This document shows positions 1 through 8,252 of a stretch of DNA of 44,337 nucleotides, piece by piece. The stretch comes from a virus. Position 1 is the first letter of the stretch. Each line of letters starts with the position of its first letter. The translations under genes and the position numbers were made by a program. A model generated the notes under the pieces. It searched no databases and was not told the origin of the DNA. It saw only the letters and a program-made list of their open reading frames with translations. The DNA is taken from positions 1 through 44,337 of IMG/VR virus record IMGVR_UViG_3300033571_003650. One strand, 5' to 3'.

Positions 1-1059
1 AGTTCATTCTCAGTTTCCCAGTATGGATCATGGAATTATCAAATTAAAATACCAGATAATTCTGTAACTGGATTAGTAAATTATAACTATGCAAGCAAGA
101 ATTGTAACTTATATGTAAATGATGCATTTATTCAAGAAACTTCATTAATACCAAATGTTTCTTATGGTTCTGAGAACATAATAAATGTAGAGGTAGAATT
201 AAAAACTGATGATTCATTTACCAATCCTGCAGTATTTTCTGGCGTATCGATATTAACTTATGACTCATCTTATATATCATCATCTAATGGGAGATATAGA
301 ATATCTCCACTAAATAAAAAACAATCTGAAACATATGTATCAACAGATCCATTTTTAATTAGATTGAACAGAGTACCAGCCATAAATAGACCTATTAATT
401 TAGGAATTAAATTTAAAGCGGTACTAGAAGAAGAGGGTGATTATCTAGGAAATTTAAGTGCCACATCATGGACTTCTGAACAAATTCAAATAACATCTGG
501 GGCAGAATTGATAATAAATTCCAACTCAGGTGAAATAGCAATATTAGAATTTCTAATTAAACTAGATAGAATACCGTCAGTAGGAGAGTCCTTTTTTATA
601 TTTGATATAGAGGGACAATCTATAGATCTAAAATATTCAGGCTCTGGGATTGAACTATCATCTGGGTATACCCTATACATAGATGGACAACAGGCTACTG
701 CGGGGCAGGACTTAGAAGAATTTGAGTTCTATCATTTTCTAATTAAATTTGATCCAAAGATAACTTCAAGGATCAGGCTTGGTGTTAATAACGAAAGAAC
801 AATAGGTCTAGATGGCTCCATGGGCTTCTTTGCGGTACACTCTAGCATCCCTACAGAATTTAGTTCTTATGTTTCATCTAGATATAATTCAATCATTGGA
901 AGGCCAGTATTGTCAAAAACTGATCCAGATTCCTTACAAATAACTGATATGCCACAAGCATCTCAAGTATCTGAATATAGTGAGGATGGTAAGTACTTTG
1001 CCATGAAAGAACTTCCAAAGATAAAAATTGTCCAAAATAAGTGGCAAACCATTAAATAA
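1..1059 (+). CDS. Lectin-fold structural protein, 5' end outside window
   Basis: The frame is open from base 1 to a TAA at 1057-1059, so this is the C-terminal 352 residues of a longer protein; the TTG at 364 is not a credible start because the same frame continues upstream with normal coding character. The chain is rich in beta-strand patterns, Ser, Asn and Tyr. The part from about residue 160 to 300 alternates hydrophobic strands (EFLIKLDRIP, YTLYIDGQQ, FYHFLIKFDPK, GSMGFFAVHSS) in the way of a LamG/concanavalin-like jelly roll. It lies directly upstream of the portal operon. It may be a virion surface or fibre protein; the fold assignment is by eye and the function is inferred. Confidence 0.6.
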   Translation, partial: SSFSVSQYGSWNYQIKIPDNSVTGLVNYNYASKNCNLYVNDAFIQETSLIPNVSYGSENIINVEVELKTDDSFTNPAVFSGVSILTYDSSYISSSNGRYRISPLNKKQSETYVSTDPFLIRLNRVPAINRPINLGIKFKAVLEEEGDYLGNLSATSWTSEQIQITSGAELIINSNSGEIAILEFLIKLDRIPSVGESFFIFDIEGQSIDLKYSGSGIELSSGYTLYIDGQQATAGQDLEEFEFYHFLIKFDPKITSRIRLGVNNERTIGLDGSMGFFAVHSSIPTEFSSYVSSRYNSIIGRPVLSKTDPDSLQITDMPQASQVSEYSEDGKYFAMKELPKIKIVQNKWQTIK

Positions 1060-1110
1060 TGCCCTGATCATGGTCAACTTTTTCTTGTTAAGCATAATAA
1101 ATGGTACTAT

Positions 1111-1464
1111 GTGTATATGAAAAATAAACCAAAGCAGAAGGTTACATTAGTTGAAGAAAGTGACTATGGACTCTATCTCTGGGAAACAGACGATGGAAAA
1201 CTTATCTGTGATGAGGACTCTAATTATCTAAATATCCCAGGAAAAAAGGGAGATATCAACAAGATTAGACTTCTGGAACTTGCTGCGAAAGATTGCGGTA
1301 TAGTTGGCGGAAGGGCTGTATTTTTTTCTGGTAATAGAAGAGTTACAGATGAAGAATATGATCATCAAAAACAGAGACTTGAATGGGGACTTACCCCAGA
1401 TGAAATGGATTATGGATCTGCTAGAGATGAATTAATAAATCAACAAAAGGGAATGAAGTTTTAA
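1111..1464 (+). CDS. Small conserved phage protein upstream of portal
   Basis: A 117-residue hydrophilic protein starting at GTG 1111, or at ATG 1117; its TAA overlaps the ATG of the portal gene (TAATG at 1462-1466), which suggests translational coupling. No domain is recognised. The C-terminal part has a well-formed charged helix (TDEEYDHQKQRLEWGLTPDE). The start is uncertain: the same frame is open back to the stop of the preceding gene and reads CPDHGQLFLVKHNKWYYVY, which looks like real protein, yet no ATG, GTG or TTG begins it. The ATG at 1059 is out of frame by one base and meets TGA two codons later. A portal-adjacent assembly role is possible but unproven. Confidence 0.6.
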   Translation: MYMKNKPKQKVTLVEESDYGLYLWETDDGKLICDEDSNYLNIPGKKGDINKIRLLELAAKDCGIVGGRAVFFSGNRRVTDEEYDHQKQRLEWGLTPDEMDYGSARDELINQQKGMKF

Positions 1465-3041
1465 TGGGCGCAGAGTTTGTAGAAGACGTAGAATCTAAAG
1501 AAGTTAATATTACATCTTCAAATGATTTTTTTAGATTTTCAAATCAAGAAGATCATTATGATCCGTTTAAGCAACCAGCACAAGAATTAAATAAATACAA
1601 CGGTCTTTCTACAAACTTTAAAAGAAAAACTAATAGAACTATACAGAAGGTCCATCAGGGCGTTACTGGAGTTCAATCTAAGAAGATTGAAGATCCAGAC
1701 GTTACTGGATATGTTATGTTTGAGGCTGTTGAGCCTCCGTATAACATGGACTATCTTGCCAGAGTTTATGAAATTTCTTCTCCCCACCATGCCGCTGTCG
1801 ATGCTAAGGTTTCAAATATCGTGGGTCTTGGATACGACCTTATTGAAACTGATGAAACTAAAGAAAAAATAGAAGAAATAGATGATAATGATTTAGATAG
1901 ACTTAATTTTCTTAGAAGAAAAATCTCTCGCGCAAAGACTAAGTTAAAGAAAGATATCGATAATCTTAATGAAGATGAATCTTTTACAGAAACTATGAAA
2001 AAGATTCTTACAGATTACGATGCTACTGGAAACGGCTACATGGAGGTCGGTCGTAAGATAGATGGAACCATTGGATATATAGGTCATATTCCTTCTTCTA
2101 ACATGAGAGTAAGAAGAAATAGAGATGGATTTATCCAGATTGTAAATAATAAAATTGTTTTCTTTAGAAATTATGGAGATAATTCAACATCAGACCCACT
2201 AGGAGATGATCCTAGGCCAAATGAAGTTGTTCACTTTAAGAAATATACTCCAACAAACAATTATTATGGTGTTCCAGACATTATCCCAGCACTTCCAGCA
2301 CTAGCAGGAGATGAGTTTGCCTCCAAGTTTAATCTAGACTATTTTGAGAATAAAGCAGTTCCTAGATATATCATTGTGGTCAAGGGCGCAAAACTCAGCG
2401 ACGACTCACAAAGAAAACTACTTGAGTTTTTCCAAACTGGATTAAAGGGCAAGAATCATAGATCTTTGTACATTCCTCTTCCAGCAGATGATGGAAATAC
2501 AAAGGTTGAATTTAAGATGGAGCCAGTTGAGGCTGGTGTACAGGACTCATCATTTAGAAACTACCGCCTTGAGAACCGTGATGAAATTCTAATGGCACAC
2601 AGAGTTCCAGTTACTAAGGTCAGTATGGGTACTGGAGTCTCACTTGCAGCAGCACGCGATGCTGATAAGAACTTTAGAGAACAGGTTACCAAGCCAACGC
2701 AGGACTATTTTGAAAAGAAAATAAATAGGATTGTGCGAGAGTTTACTGATGTTTTCCATCTTAAGTTTAATGAACTTAGCCTTACAGATGAAGATACTCA
2801 ATCAAAGATCGATGAAAGATATCTCAGAATGCAAGTTATTGTTCCTAATGAAATTAGGGCAAAGAAGGGTCTACCAGCACTTGATGGCGGGGATGCACCA
2901 GTAGTTCTTAATGCCCGTGCAGCAGCAGAACAAACTGCTCAGGCTACTGGAAATAGAAGAAGAGATCAAGAAAGACAGAATCAAACAGATATTGACGGGG
3001 AAGCAAGAAATCCACAGGGCGAAGGAAGAACTGTGCAATAA
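1464..3041 (+). CDS. Portal protein (PBSX/HK97 type)
   Basis: At 525 residues it has the usual length of the PBSX-family portal. The protein forms the dodecameric ring at the capsid vertex through which DNA is packaged and to which the connector and tail attach. Visible hallmarks are the core around residues 90-110 (YEISSPHHAAVDAKVSNIVG), the GNGYMEVGR segment, the motif EVVHFKKYTPTNNYYGVP before the stem, and the conserved HRVPVTKVSMG segment near residue 390. A charged, Gln/Arg-rich tail follows residue 480. It is encoded between a small coupled gene and the protease/scaffold gene, the standard head-module order. A small AT-rich inverted repeat at 3040-3055 follows the stop codon. Assignment by motif and synteny is strong. 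Confidence 0.92.
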   Translation: MGAEFVEDVESKEVNITSSNDFFRFSNQEDHYDPFKQPAQELNKYNGLSTNFKRKTNRTIQKVHQGVTGVQSKKIEDPDVTGYVMFEAVEPPYNMDYLARVYEISSPHHAAVDAKVSNIVGLGYDLIETDETKEKIEEIDDNDLDRLNFLRRKISRAKTKLKKDIDNLNEDESFTETMKKILTDYDATGNGYMEVGRKIDGTIGYIGHIPSSNMRVRRNRDGFIQIVNNKIVFFRNYGDNSTSDPLGDDPRPNEVVHFKKYTPTNNYYGVPDIIPALPALAGDEFASKFNLDYFENKAVPRYIIVVKGAKLSDDSQRKLLEFFQTGLKGKNHRSLYIPLPADDGNTKVEFKMEPVEAGVQDSSFRNYRLENRDEILMAHRVPVTKVSMGTGVSLAAARDADKNFREQVTKPTQDYFEKKINRIVREFTDVFHLKFNELSLTDEDTQSKIDERYLRMQVIVPNEIRAKKGLPALDGGDAPVVLNARAAAEQTAQATGNRRRDQERQNQTDIDGEARNPQGEGRTVQ

Positions 3042-3092
3042 TTGTGGAAACAATTTTGTATTAACCTTACTACTTGATAAAATTTACTTGAG

Positions 3093-4652
3093 ATGGAAAT
3101 TATTAAATCTTATTGGCATAGTGACGGCGACAGAATTAGTCTGTCTGTACCGTTCTTTAAAGTAGATGAAGAGCGCAGAATTGTCTCTGGATTTGCTACA
3201 TTAGACAATATCGATAGGCAAAATGACGTTGTTGAAGCAAATGCATCAATAAAGGCATTTGAGACTTTTCGTGGTAATTTAAGAGAAATGCATCAGCCAA
3301 TCGCTGTTGGCAAGGTTACTAATTTCCGCGAGGAGCAGTTCTTTGACAAAGAGACTGGACAAACATATCGTGGAGTATTTGTAGACACTTATGTTTCTAA
3401 GGGTGCCCAAGATACCTGGGAAAAGGTTCTTGATGGTACTCTTTCTGGTTTTTCAATCGGAGGGAACATTACTAAGGTAGATAATGTACAAAAAGGCGAT
3501 AGTATGGTTCGTCTTATCAAAGAATATGAACTTATAGAACTCTCACTTGTAGATAGTCCAGCAAATCAACTTGCTAATGTATTCGCTATCCAAAAGTCGG
3601 ATGGCGGGAATACAATTAGTGGAATTGCTGTAGACATAAAAATGGATAACATTTTCTGGTGCGAGACTGATCAAATTGCTGTAGCAAAAGATAATGATTC
3701 CTCACAATGTATAGTTTGTGAGTCAGAAATGACTAACATTGGGTGGGTAGAGTCAAACGACGTTGCTAAGAATGAAGAAATCGGAAAGGCCGTTGATCGT
3801 TATATCCAAAAGGCTGCACCTGGATCATTAAAAGTCGGAGATTTCGTTTCCTGGAATTCCAGCGGTGGAACTGCAAGAGGAAAGATAGAAAGAATTACAT
3901 CATCTGGATCTATTGATGTTCCTGACTCTGATTTTACAATTAACGCAGAGGAAGATGACCCTGCAGTTTTAATTAGAGTATACAGAAAGGCTTCAGGTGG
4001 CTGGGAGTCTACAGATACTCGCGTAGGTCATAAAATGAGTACTCTAAGAAAAATCGAAGACTTGCCTGAGGCATCTGAAAAATCATTAACCCAGGCAAAT
4101 AATGAAACCAGTATTGAAGGAGGTGCAGTAGAATTGGAAGAAATTGAAAAGAATGACACAGTAGAAGAAGTTATTGAAAATACTGTAGAGAAGTCAGAGG
4201 AAGTTTCAGAAGATATTTCAGAAGAAATTATTGAAAAGTCTGATGAAGTTGAAGAAGAAGTTTCCGATGAAGATGAAAAAGAAGACTTAGAAAAGGCTGC
4301 TGCCATCTCTGAGGTTGAGGTTGAGGAACCTGACTTTGTTAAGATGTTAGATGACCTAAAGACCTACTTTGGCGACAATATATCTAAAAGCGCTGAAGAC
4401 ACAAAGGCCACAGTAGATGAAATTAGCAAGAGCATAGATGCTCGCATTACAGAATTAGCAGAAAAGCACGATAATTTGACAAAATCAGTTGAATCTATCA
4501 AAAGTGCAATCGATGGTATCGAAAAAAGAGTCGATCTGGTCGAAAATGAAACTGCTGTTAAAAAGTCCGGCGATCTTGATGGGTCAAAGGAAGAAACAAC
4601 AATAAGAAAAGGTATCTGGAGCGGATCATTCCTCGGTATCCGTGATCTATGA
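3093..4652 (+). CDS. XkdF-like prohead protease with C-terminal scaffold region
   Basis: A 519-residue multidomain head-maturation protein. Residues 1-165 match the XkdF/HK97-type prohead serine protease: GFATLDNIDRQNDVVE at the start, a candidate catalytic His67 (LREMHQ), Ser121 (LSGFSIGG) and an acidic residue near 146-149 just before SLVDSPAN. Residues 190-209 carry three cysteines (C190, C206, C209) like half of a zinc ribbon. Residues 243-325 resemble a small Tudor-type beta-barrel (LKVGDFVSWNSSGGTARGKI ... TRVGHKMSTLRKI). From about 345 the chain is strongly acidic, then coiled coil (430-500), as expected of a scaffolding or delta domain. It lies between portal and capsid. No strong ribosome binding site precedes the ATG. 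Confidence 0.85.
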   Translation: MEIIKSYWHSDGDRISLSVPFFKVDEERRIVSGFATLDNIDRQNDVVEANASIKAFETFRGNLREMHQPIAVGKVTNFREEQFFDKETGQTYRGVFVDTYVSKGAQDTWEKVLDGTLSGFSIGGNITKVDNVQKGDSMVRLIKEYELIELSLVDSPANQLANVFAIQKSDGGNTISGIAVDIKMDNIFWCETDQIAVAKDNDSSQCIVCESEMTNIGWVESNDVAKNEEIGKAVDRYIQKAAPGSLKVGDFVSWNSSGGTARGKIERITSSGSIDVPDSDFTINAEEDDPAVLIRVYRKASGGWESTDTRVGHKMSTLRKIEDLPEASEKSLTQANNETSIEGGAVELEEIEKNDTVEEVIENTVEKSEEVSEDISEEIIEKSDEVEEEVSDEDEKEDLEKAAAISEVEVEEPDFVKMLDDLKTYFGDNISKSAEDTKATVDEISKSIDARITELAEKHDNLTKSVESIKSAIDGIEKRVDLVENETAVKKSGDLDGSKEETTIRKGIWSGSFLGIRDL

Positions 4653-4662
4653 TCATAAATCT

Positions 4663-4674
4663 GAAAGGTAGGTG
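4663..4674 (+). promoter_or_regulatory. Strong ribosome binding site of capsid gene
   Basis: GAAAGGTAGGTG lies nine bases before the capsid ATG at 4684. It is an anti-16S match (AAAGGAGGTG type) with one extra T, and it decides the start in favour of ATG 4684 over the in-frame GTG at 4672, which sits inside it. The same 12-mer at the same spacing precedes the major tail protein. Confidence 0.75.
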
Positions 4675-4683
4675 AAAAGCAAG

Positions 4684-5682
4684 ATGAGTAACGAACTTTT
4701 ACAAAAAGTTATTGAAACAACTAATATCGGTTCAGACGGTGGTGGTCTTTTAAAGCCAGAGCAATCAAACCGTTTTATCGACTACATGTTTGACGCAACA
4801 ATCCTGACACGCGCTGCTCGCACAATTCGTATGCGTTCAGACACAACAGAGATTGACAAGATTGGTGTCGGTGAGCGCCTTATGGTTCTCGCAACAGAAG
4901 GAGAAACCACAGGACAAACTGACCGTGGTGCAACATTCACAAAGGTCTCTTTGACAACAAAGAAACTACGTTTGGACTGGGAACTTTCAAGCGAGTCCCT
5001 TGAGGACAACATTGAAGGTGCAGATCTTGAAGATCACATTGCACGCCTCATGGCAACACAGGCTGGTAATGATGTTGAAGATCTAGCATTGAATGGCGAT
5101 ACAGCATTGTCAAGCAACGCTCTTCTAAAGGCTTTCAACGGTTTCCGTAAGTTAGCACTTAATGGAGGATACGTTGTTGACGCTGGTGGCGCTTCCATCA
5201 GCAAGGCAATCTTCAATAGCGCACTTAAGTCAATGCCTCGTAAGTACAAGCAACGCCGCAACCAGTTGCGCTTCTTCACCGGAAGCAACTTGGTTCAGGA
5301 TTACTTGTACAACTTGACAACCATTGGAAATGGAGCCACACCAGAAGATATTGCTTCTAGCATTCTTCGTGGAAACCCAGCCGCTCCTGATGGTGCGCCA
5401 GGTGGAGTAATTCCATTCGCATTCGGAATCCCTGTAGTTGAGGTTCCTCTAATTGATGAAACTCGCGCAGGCGATTACAGCGGTGCAACTGGAAGCCACG
5501 GTGAAGTTCACTTAACATTCCCACAAAACTTCATTATGGGAATTAAGCGTGATGTCACAGTTTACCGTGAGTTCAAGCCAAAGAAGGACACAATTGAGTA
5601 CACCCTCTTCATTCGCGTTGGTGTAGCAGTTGAGAACCTTGATTCATTCGTAATCGTTAAGAACGTCAAGGTCGCATCCTGA
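4684..5682 (+). CDS. Major capsid protein (HK97 fold)
   Basis: A 332-residue major capsid protein that would assemble into the icosahedral shell. It is recognised by position after the protease and by typical capsid features: an N-terminal segment GGGLLKPEQSNRFIDYMFDA, an E-loop-like region (IGVGERLMVLATEGETTGQ), the long helix following AGNDVEDLALNGD, and a C-terminal beta-rich stretch (FPQNFIMGIKRDVTVYREF, KKDTIEYTLFIRVGVAVEN). Codon use is markedly different from the surrounding structural genes: arginine is mostly CGT/CGC and many codons end in C, as in very highly expressed genes. A very strong Shine-Dalgarno precedes it and a GC-rich terminator follows, so it may be made in excess of its neighbours. 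Confidence 0.93.
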   Translation: MSNELLQKVIETTNIGSDGGGLLKPEQSNRFIDYMFDATILTRAARTIRMRSDTTEIDKIGVGERLMVLATEGETTGQTDRGATFTKVSLTTKKLRLDWELSSESLEDNIEGADLEDHIARLMATQAGNDVEDLALNGDTALSSNALLKAFNGFRKLALNGGYVVDAGGASISKAIFNSALKSMPRKYKQRRNQLRFFTGSNLVQDYLYNLTTIGNGATPEDIASSILRGNPAAPDGAPGGVIPFAFGIPVVEVPLIDETRAGDYSGATGSHGEVHLTFPQNFIMGIKRDVTVYREFKPKKDTIEYTLFIRVGVAVENLDSFVIVKNVKVAS

Positions 5683-5701
5683 TCATAATTTAATAGGCGG
5701 T

Positions 5702-5727
5702 AAGGGGAGGATTAAATCCTCCCCTTT
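5702..5727 (+). terminator. Rho-independent terminator after capsid gene
   Basis: Perfect 11-bp stem AAGGGGAGGAT / ATCCTCCCCTT with a three-base loop (TAA), followed by T and TTCGTC. It lies 20 bases after the capsid stop and before an extended -10 promoter. The T-tract is short, so some read-through is likely. Confidence 0.85.
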
Positions 5728-5736
5728 CGTCATTTC

Positions 5737-5745
5737 TGATATAAT
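5737..5745 (+). promoter_or_regulatory. Extended -10 promoter TGATATAAT
   Basis: TGA followed by a perfect TATAAT lies between the capsid terminator and the next gene (ATG 5769). No convincing -35 hexamer is seen; the extended TG could compensate. Predicted transcript start is about 5752. The same nonamer recurs at 22148 and 39369. Confidence 0.6.
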
Positions 5746-5768
5746 TGTTTAGAAGAGATAGGAGAAAA

Positions 5769-6152
5769 ATGTCTTTTGAATCAATGAAATTAGCAGAATT
5801 GAAGGAAGCAGCAGAGTACTTTGGAGTGGACCTTGAAGGTGCCAAAGGAAAGCCTGCTATTTTAAAGTCTTTAGAAGAAGATGGAATTACATATGAAATG
5901 TATGATAAGTTCCTTAATGCTGAAAAAGCAGAACCAGAGGTTGCTCCACGAAAAGAAAAGAAAGTAGTAAATGGCCCAACCGTATTAGTCAGGATGGAAA
6001 GAGAAAATCCTATGTATACAGTAGACGGTCATGTATTTACTAGAGAGCATCCATATGTTGCTATGTCTGAACAAGATGCTGAATTCATATTCTCAACACA
6101 AGAAGGCTTCAGAATGGCTACGCCAAATGAAGTTCGTGATTATTACAACTAG
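5769..6152 (+). CDS. Head protein with N-terminal SAP/HeH-like domain
   Basis: A 127-residue protein starting at ATG 5769, chosen because AGGAG lies seven bases upstream; the longer TTG frame from 5745 would start inside the promoter. Residues 1-40 (SMKLAELKEAAEYFGVDLEG followed by KGKPAILKSLEEDGI) fit a helix-extension-helix of the SAP/HeH type, known in nucleic-acid-binding and phage proteins. A basic/acid linker follows, then a small C-terminal domain from about residue 66 (PTVLVRMERENPMYTVDGHV, FTREHPYVAMSEQDAEFIF). Genes of this shape often follow the capsid gene and precede the connector. Role in the head or head-tail junction is inferred; no enzymatic motif is visible. Confidence 0.65.
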   Translation: MSFESMKLAELKEAAEYFGVDLEGAKGKPAILKSLEEDGITYEMYDKFLNAEKAEPEVAPRKEKKVVNGPTVLVRMERENPMYTVDGHVFTREHPYVAMSEQDAEFIFSTQEGFRMATPNEVRDYYN

Positions 6153-6164
6153 GAGGCTATATAA

Positions 6165-7109
6165 TTGATAGAGGTATATACTGGCTCAGTAGGCACCATA
6201 CAATTAATTACTTATAAGGATGGTGTGCCTGTAGCGCCAGATTCTACTCCTTCAGTAGTAATCACAAGTGCAGAAACTAATGTACTTGTAGCAAGCGGTA
6301 ACGCTACTATTCTTAACCCAAATTATGAGGGTGAGTACTACTATAATTTACCAACTTCTGCTACTTCAACAGACACGGTTTTAAAAGTGTTGTGGACATA
6401 TTCTATAAGTGGCAGATCTATTCATGAAACAGAGTATGTATATGTTGTAACTCCATACGCAACAGTAGATGAAATAGTTGCAGAATTAGGATATTCATCT
6501 AGACCAGAAGATCCAAATTATTTTTCTTATGAAAAGATTCGTACCGCAGAAAGAGCGGCAAGAATGATGATCAGCAATGAACTTGGATTCACAATGGGCA
6601 AAAGAACTGCAAGCACAACAGCATACGGTTCTGGGGCAGATGTTTTGGTTCTTTCAGAAAAGATTATATCTATCAGCGAACTATATGAAAACGATGAGTT
6701 GATGGTAGATATTTCAGAGAATTACAATATATTTGGATTTAGTGTTCAAATAACTGAGACTGGATATGGAATTAGAATTGTCCCTCCAAATCCAGGTGAC
6801 GACATAGACGAAAGAGAATCAATTGATTTTATCGGATATGAAAAAGGAAGATTCCGTGATGGATACAGATATAAGATAAACGGAGTTTTAGGATGGAATT
6901 ATATACCAGCAGAAATAAAACAATGTGTATTTTTATTAGTCAACGACCTACTATGCAATGACAGTATTTGGAGATCTAGATATGTCAAGAAAATAAATAG
7001 TGGTCAAATGTCTGTTGAATTATCAAGTTTAACTTTCAATGGTACAGGAAATGCAATTGTAGATGCAATCCTACAAAAGTTTAAAATGATTCAGGCTGTG
7101 ATTATTTAA
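6165..7109 (+). CDS. Head-tail connector (adaptor) protein
   Basis: A 314-residue protein starting at TTG 6165, supported by AGGAGG at 6151-6156 eight bases upstream; no nearby ATG fits. Residues 1-105 form a beta-rich Ig-like module (IEVYTGSVGTIQLITYKDG ... ETEYVYVVTP). From about residue 106 follows a helical connector-like region beginning YATVDEIVAELGYSSRPEDP and EKIRTAERAARMMISNELGF, the pattern of head-completion adaptors of the HK97 gp6/SPP1 gp15 class. The stop overlaps the next ATG (TAATG). Position after the capsid and a head protein, before the closure and tail terminator genes, supports the adaptor role. Confidence 0.65.
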   Translation: MIEVYTGSVGTIQLITYKDGVPVAPDSTPSVVITSAETNVLVASGNATILNPNYEGEYYYNLPTSATSTDTVLKVLWTYSISGRSIHETEYVYVVTPYATVDEIVAELGYSSRPEDPNYFSYEKIRTAERAARMMISNELGFTMGKRTASTTAYGSGADVLVLSEKIISISELYENDELMVDISENYNIFGFSVQITETGYGIRIVPPNPGDDIDERESIDFIGYEKGRFRDGYRYKINGVLGWNYIPAEIKQCVFLLVNDLLCNDSIWRSRYVKKINSGQMSVELSSLTFNGTGNAIVDAILQKFKMIQAVII

Positions 7110-7534
7110 TGTATGGATGCCTACAAAGTTCTCTATATAATATGACTGCTGAATTATATCATCAGATAACAGATCAGGATGAAAATAATAATTCAATAAA
7201 AAGAAGATGGGTAGTTTTAAAAACTATTCCATGCTCTATAGTTCCTATTAGAGAAAGTGGAGGCTCTGCAACCTCAGATAACAAGTCTTTTGCGAAAGAA
7301 TACAAAGAAGAGTTAGAAACAAAAATGTATTCTAGTGAAAAACTAAGCAAAAGATGGAGAGTTTCATCAATAAAAAATTCTAAAAAAGAAGAAGTCTATA
7401 AAGAAATAGATAGAGTTTCAGAGCCAAGCACGATCTTTGAGGTATTTGCGTCACATCCTATTTTTGACATGTTTGGCAATGTTCAATATTATGAGAACCA
7501 TCTTAAAAGAGTGACGGTTCAAGATAATGATTAA
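7109..7534 (+). CDS. Putative head closure (stopper) protein
   Basis: A 141-residue protein coupled by TAATG to the adaptor gene. It begins with hydrophobic strands and contains WVVLKTIPCSIVPIRESGGS and a later strand-rich region (EPSTIFEVFASHPIFDMFG), compatible with the small beta-barrel stopper proteins that close the connector after packaging. No signature motif is decisive; the call rests mainly on its place between adaptor and tail-completion genes. It could equally be another neck component. Confidence 0.45.
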   Translation: MYGCLQSSLYNMTAELYHQITDQDENNNSIKRRWVVLKTIPCSIVPIRESGGSATSDNKSFAKEYKEELETKMYSSEKLSKRWRVSSIKNSKKEEVYKEIDRVSEPSTIFEVFASHPIFDMFGNVQYYENHLKRVTVQDND

Positions 7535-8252
7535 CATCACAGTTGACCCTATTTCTGCTAATAGAATGTATTTGGAAATACATAATAAAATAGATGGAAT
7601 AAAAGAACTAAAGTCTTCACAAACAAAAAAACAATTGATGGATGTAGCATTTTCAATGGCTGCCCTAAAGTTTGTAAAAAGAACAAATCTTTTGGCTAGA
7701 GCGAATAAGTCATCTTTCCACCATGTTTATGAATGGGAAGGAGTAGGCGCTGAATCCTCAAGGTTGTTTAGAATAATTAAAAAAGGAGAAGCAGGAGGCT
7801 CTGCTTCGATTTATTACAAATTTAATAACTCAAAAAAGAATGCTCCTATAGCCCCAGCATTAAAAACTCCTGGAAGTACTGGAAGAGTTGTTTCAAAAAG
7901 CGGGGTATTTAAAAGGAAAGCAGAGGTAATGGAAAGTGGTTCTGGAGTGTCATTTGTAACCTCAAGAACTATAGCGATAGCACCAGGAGGTTCTTTGGTA
8001 TTTATCCCTCCTGGAAAAACTATAAATATCAAAAATCCAGGAGGCGTCGCTACCAGCGGATCTTTTGAAAAACACTTTAAGCAATGGTGGTCAATCAACT
8101 TTCCTAATATTTTAGATGAGCGTGGAGTAATTAATAAGATAGAAAGCAATGTAGCATCTGCATTGAAAAAAAATGGTGCAGGGCGGGATGCTGCTAAAAG
8201 AGCAATATCATCTACATTAAATAGATATAAGATTGTAGGAAGTGTAATATAA
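7527..8252 (+). CDS. Putative neck / HK97 gp10-like tail component
   Basis: A 241-residue basic protein starting at ATG 7527 and overlapping the previous gene by eight bases. It has an N-terminal helical region (KQLMDVAFSMAALKFVKRTN), a central beta region rich in Gly, Ser and Lys (FIPPGKTINIKNPGGVATSG) and a C-terminal helix with AGRDAAKRAISSTLNRYK. This size, charge and order are those of gp10-like neck or tail-completion proteins, but identity by sequence alone is weak. Its stop overlaps the next ATG. Confidence 0.45.
   Translation: MINITVDPISANRMYLEIHNKIDGIKELKSSQTKKQLMDVAFSMAALKFVKRTNLLARANKSSFHHVYEWEGVGAESSRLFRIIKKGEAGGSASIYYKFNNSKKNAPIAPALKTPGSTGRVVSKSGVFKRKAEVMESGSGVSFVTSRTIAIAPGGSLVFIPPGKTINIKNPGGVATSGSFEKHFKQWWSINFPNILDERGVINKIESNVASALKKNGAGRDAAKRAISSTLNRYKIVGSVI

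Noticed and set aside
3040-3055. AATTGT-GGAA-ACAATT hairpin as terminator after portal
   Set aside because: Only six AT-rich pairs and few T bases follow; too weak to call, and the protease gene would then lack a promoter.
2911-3165. Plus-strand 84-residue frame across the portal-protease gap
   Set aside because: It overlaps the portal C-terminus and protease start in another frame, has odd composition and no ribosome binding site.
4028-4306. Serine-rich minus-strand frame of 92 residues
   Set aside because: It is the complement of the acidic Glu-rich region of the protease/scaffold gene (GAA/GAAG runs give TTC/TCT), with no initiation signals.
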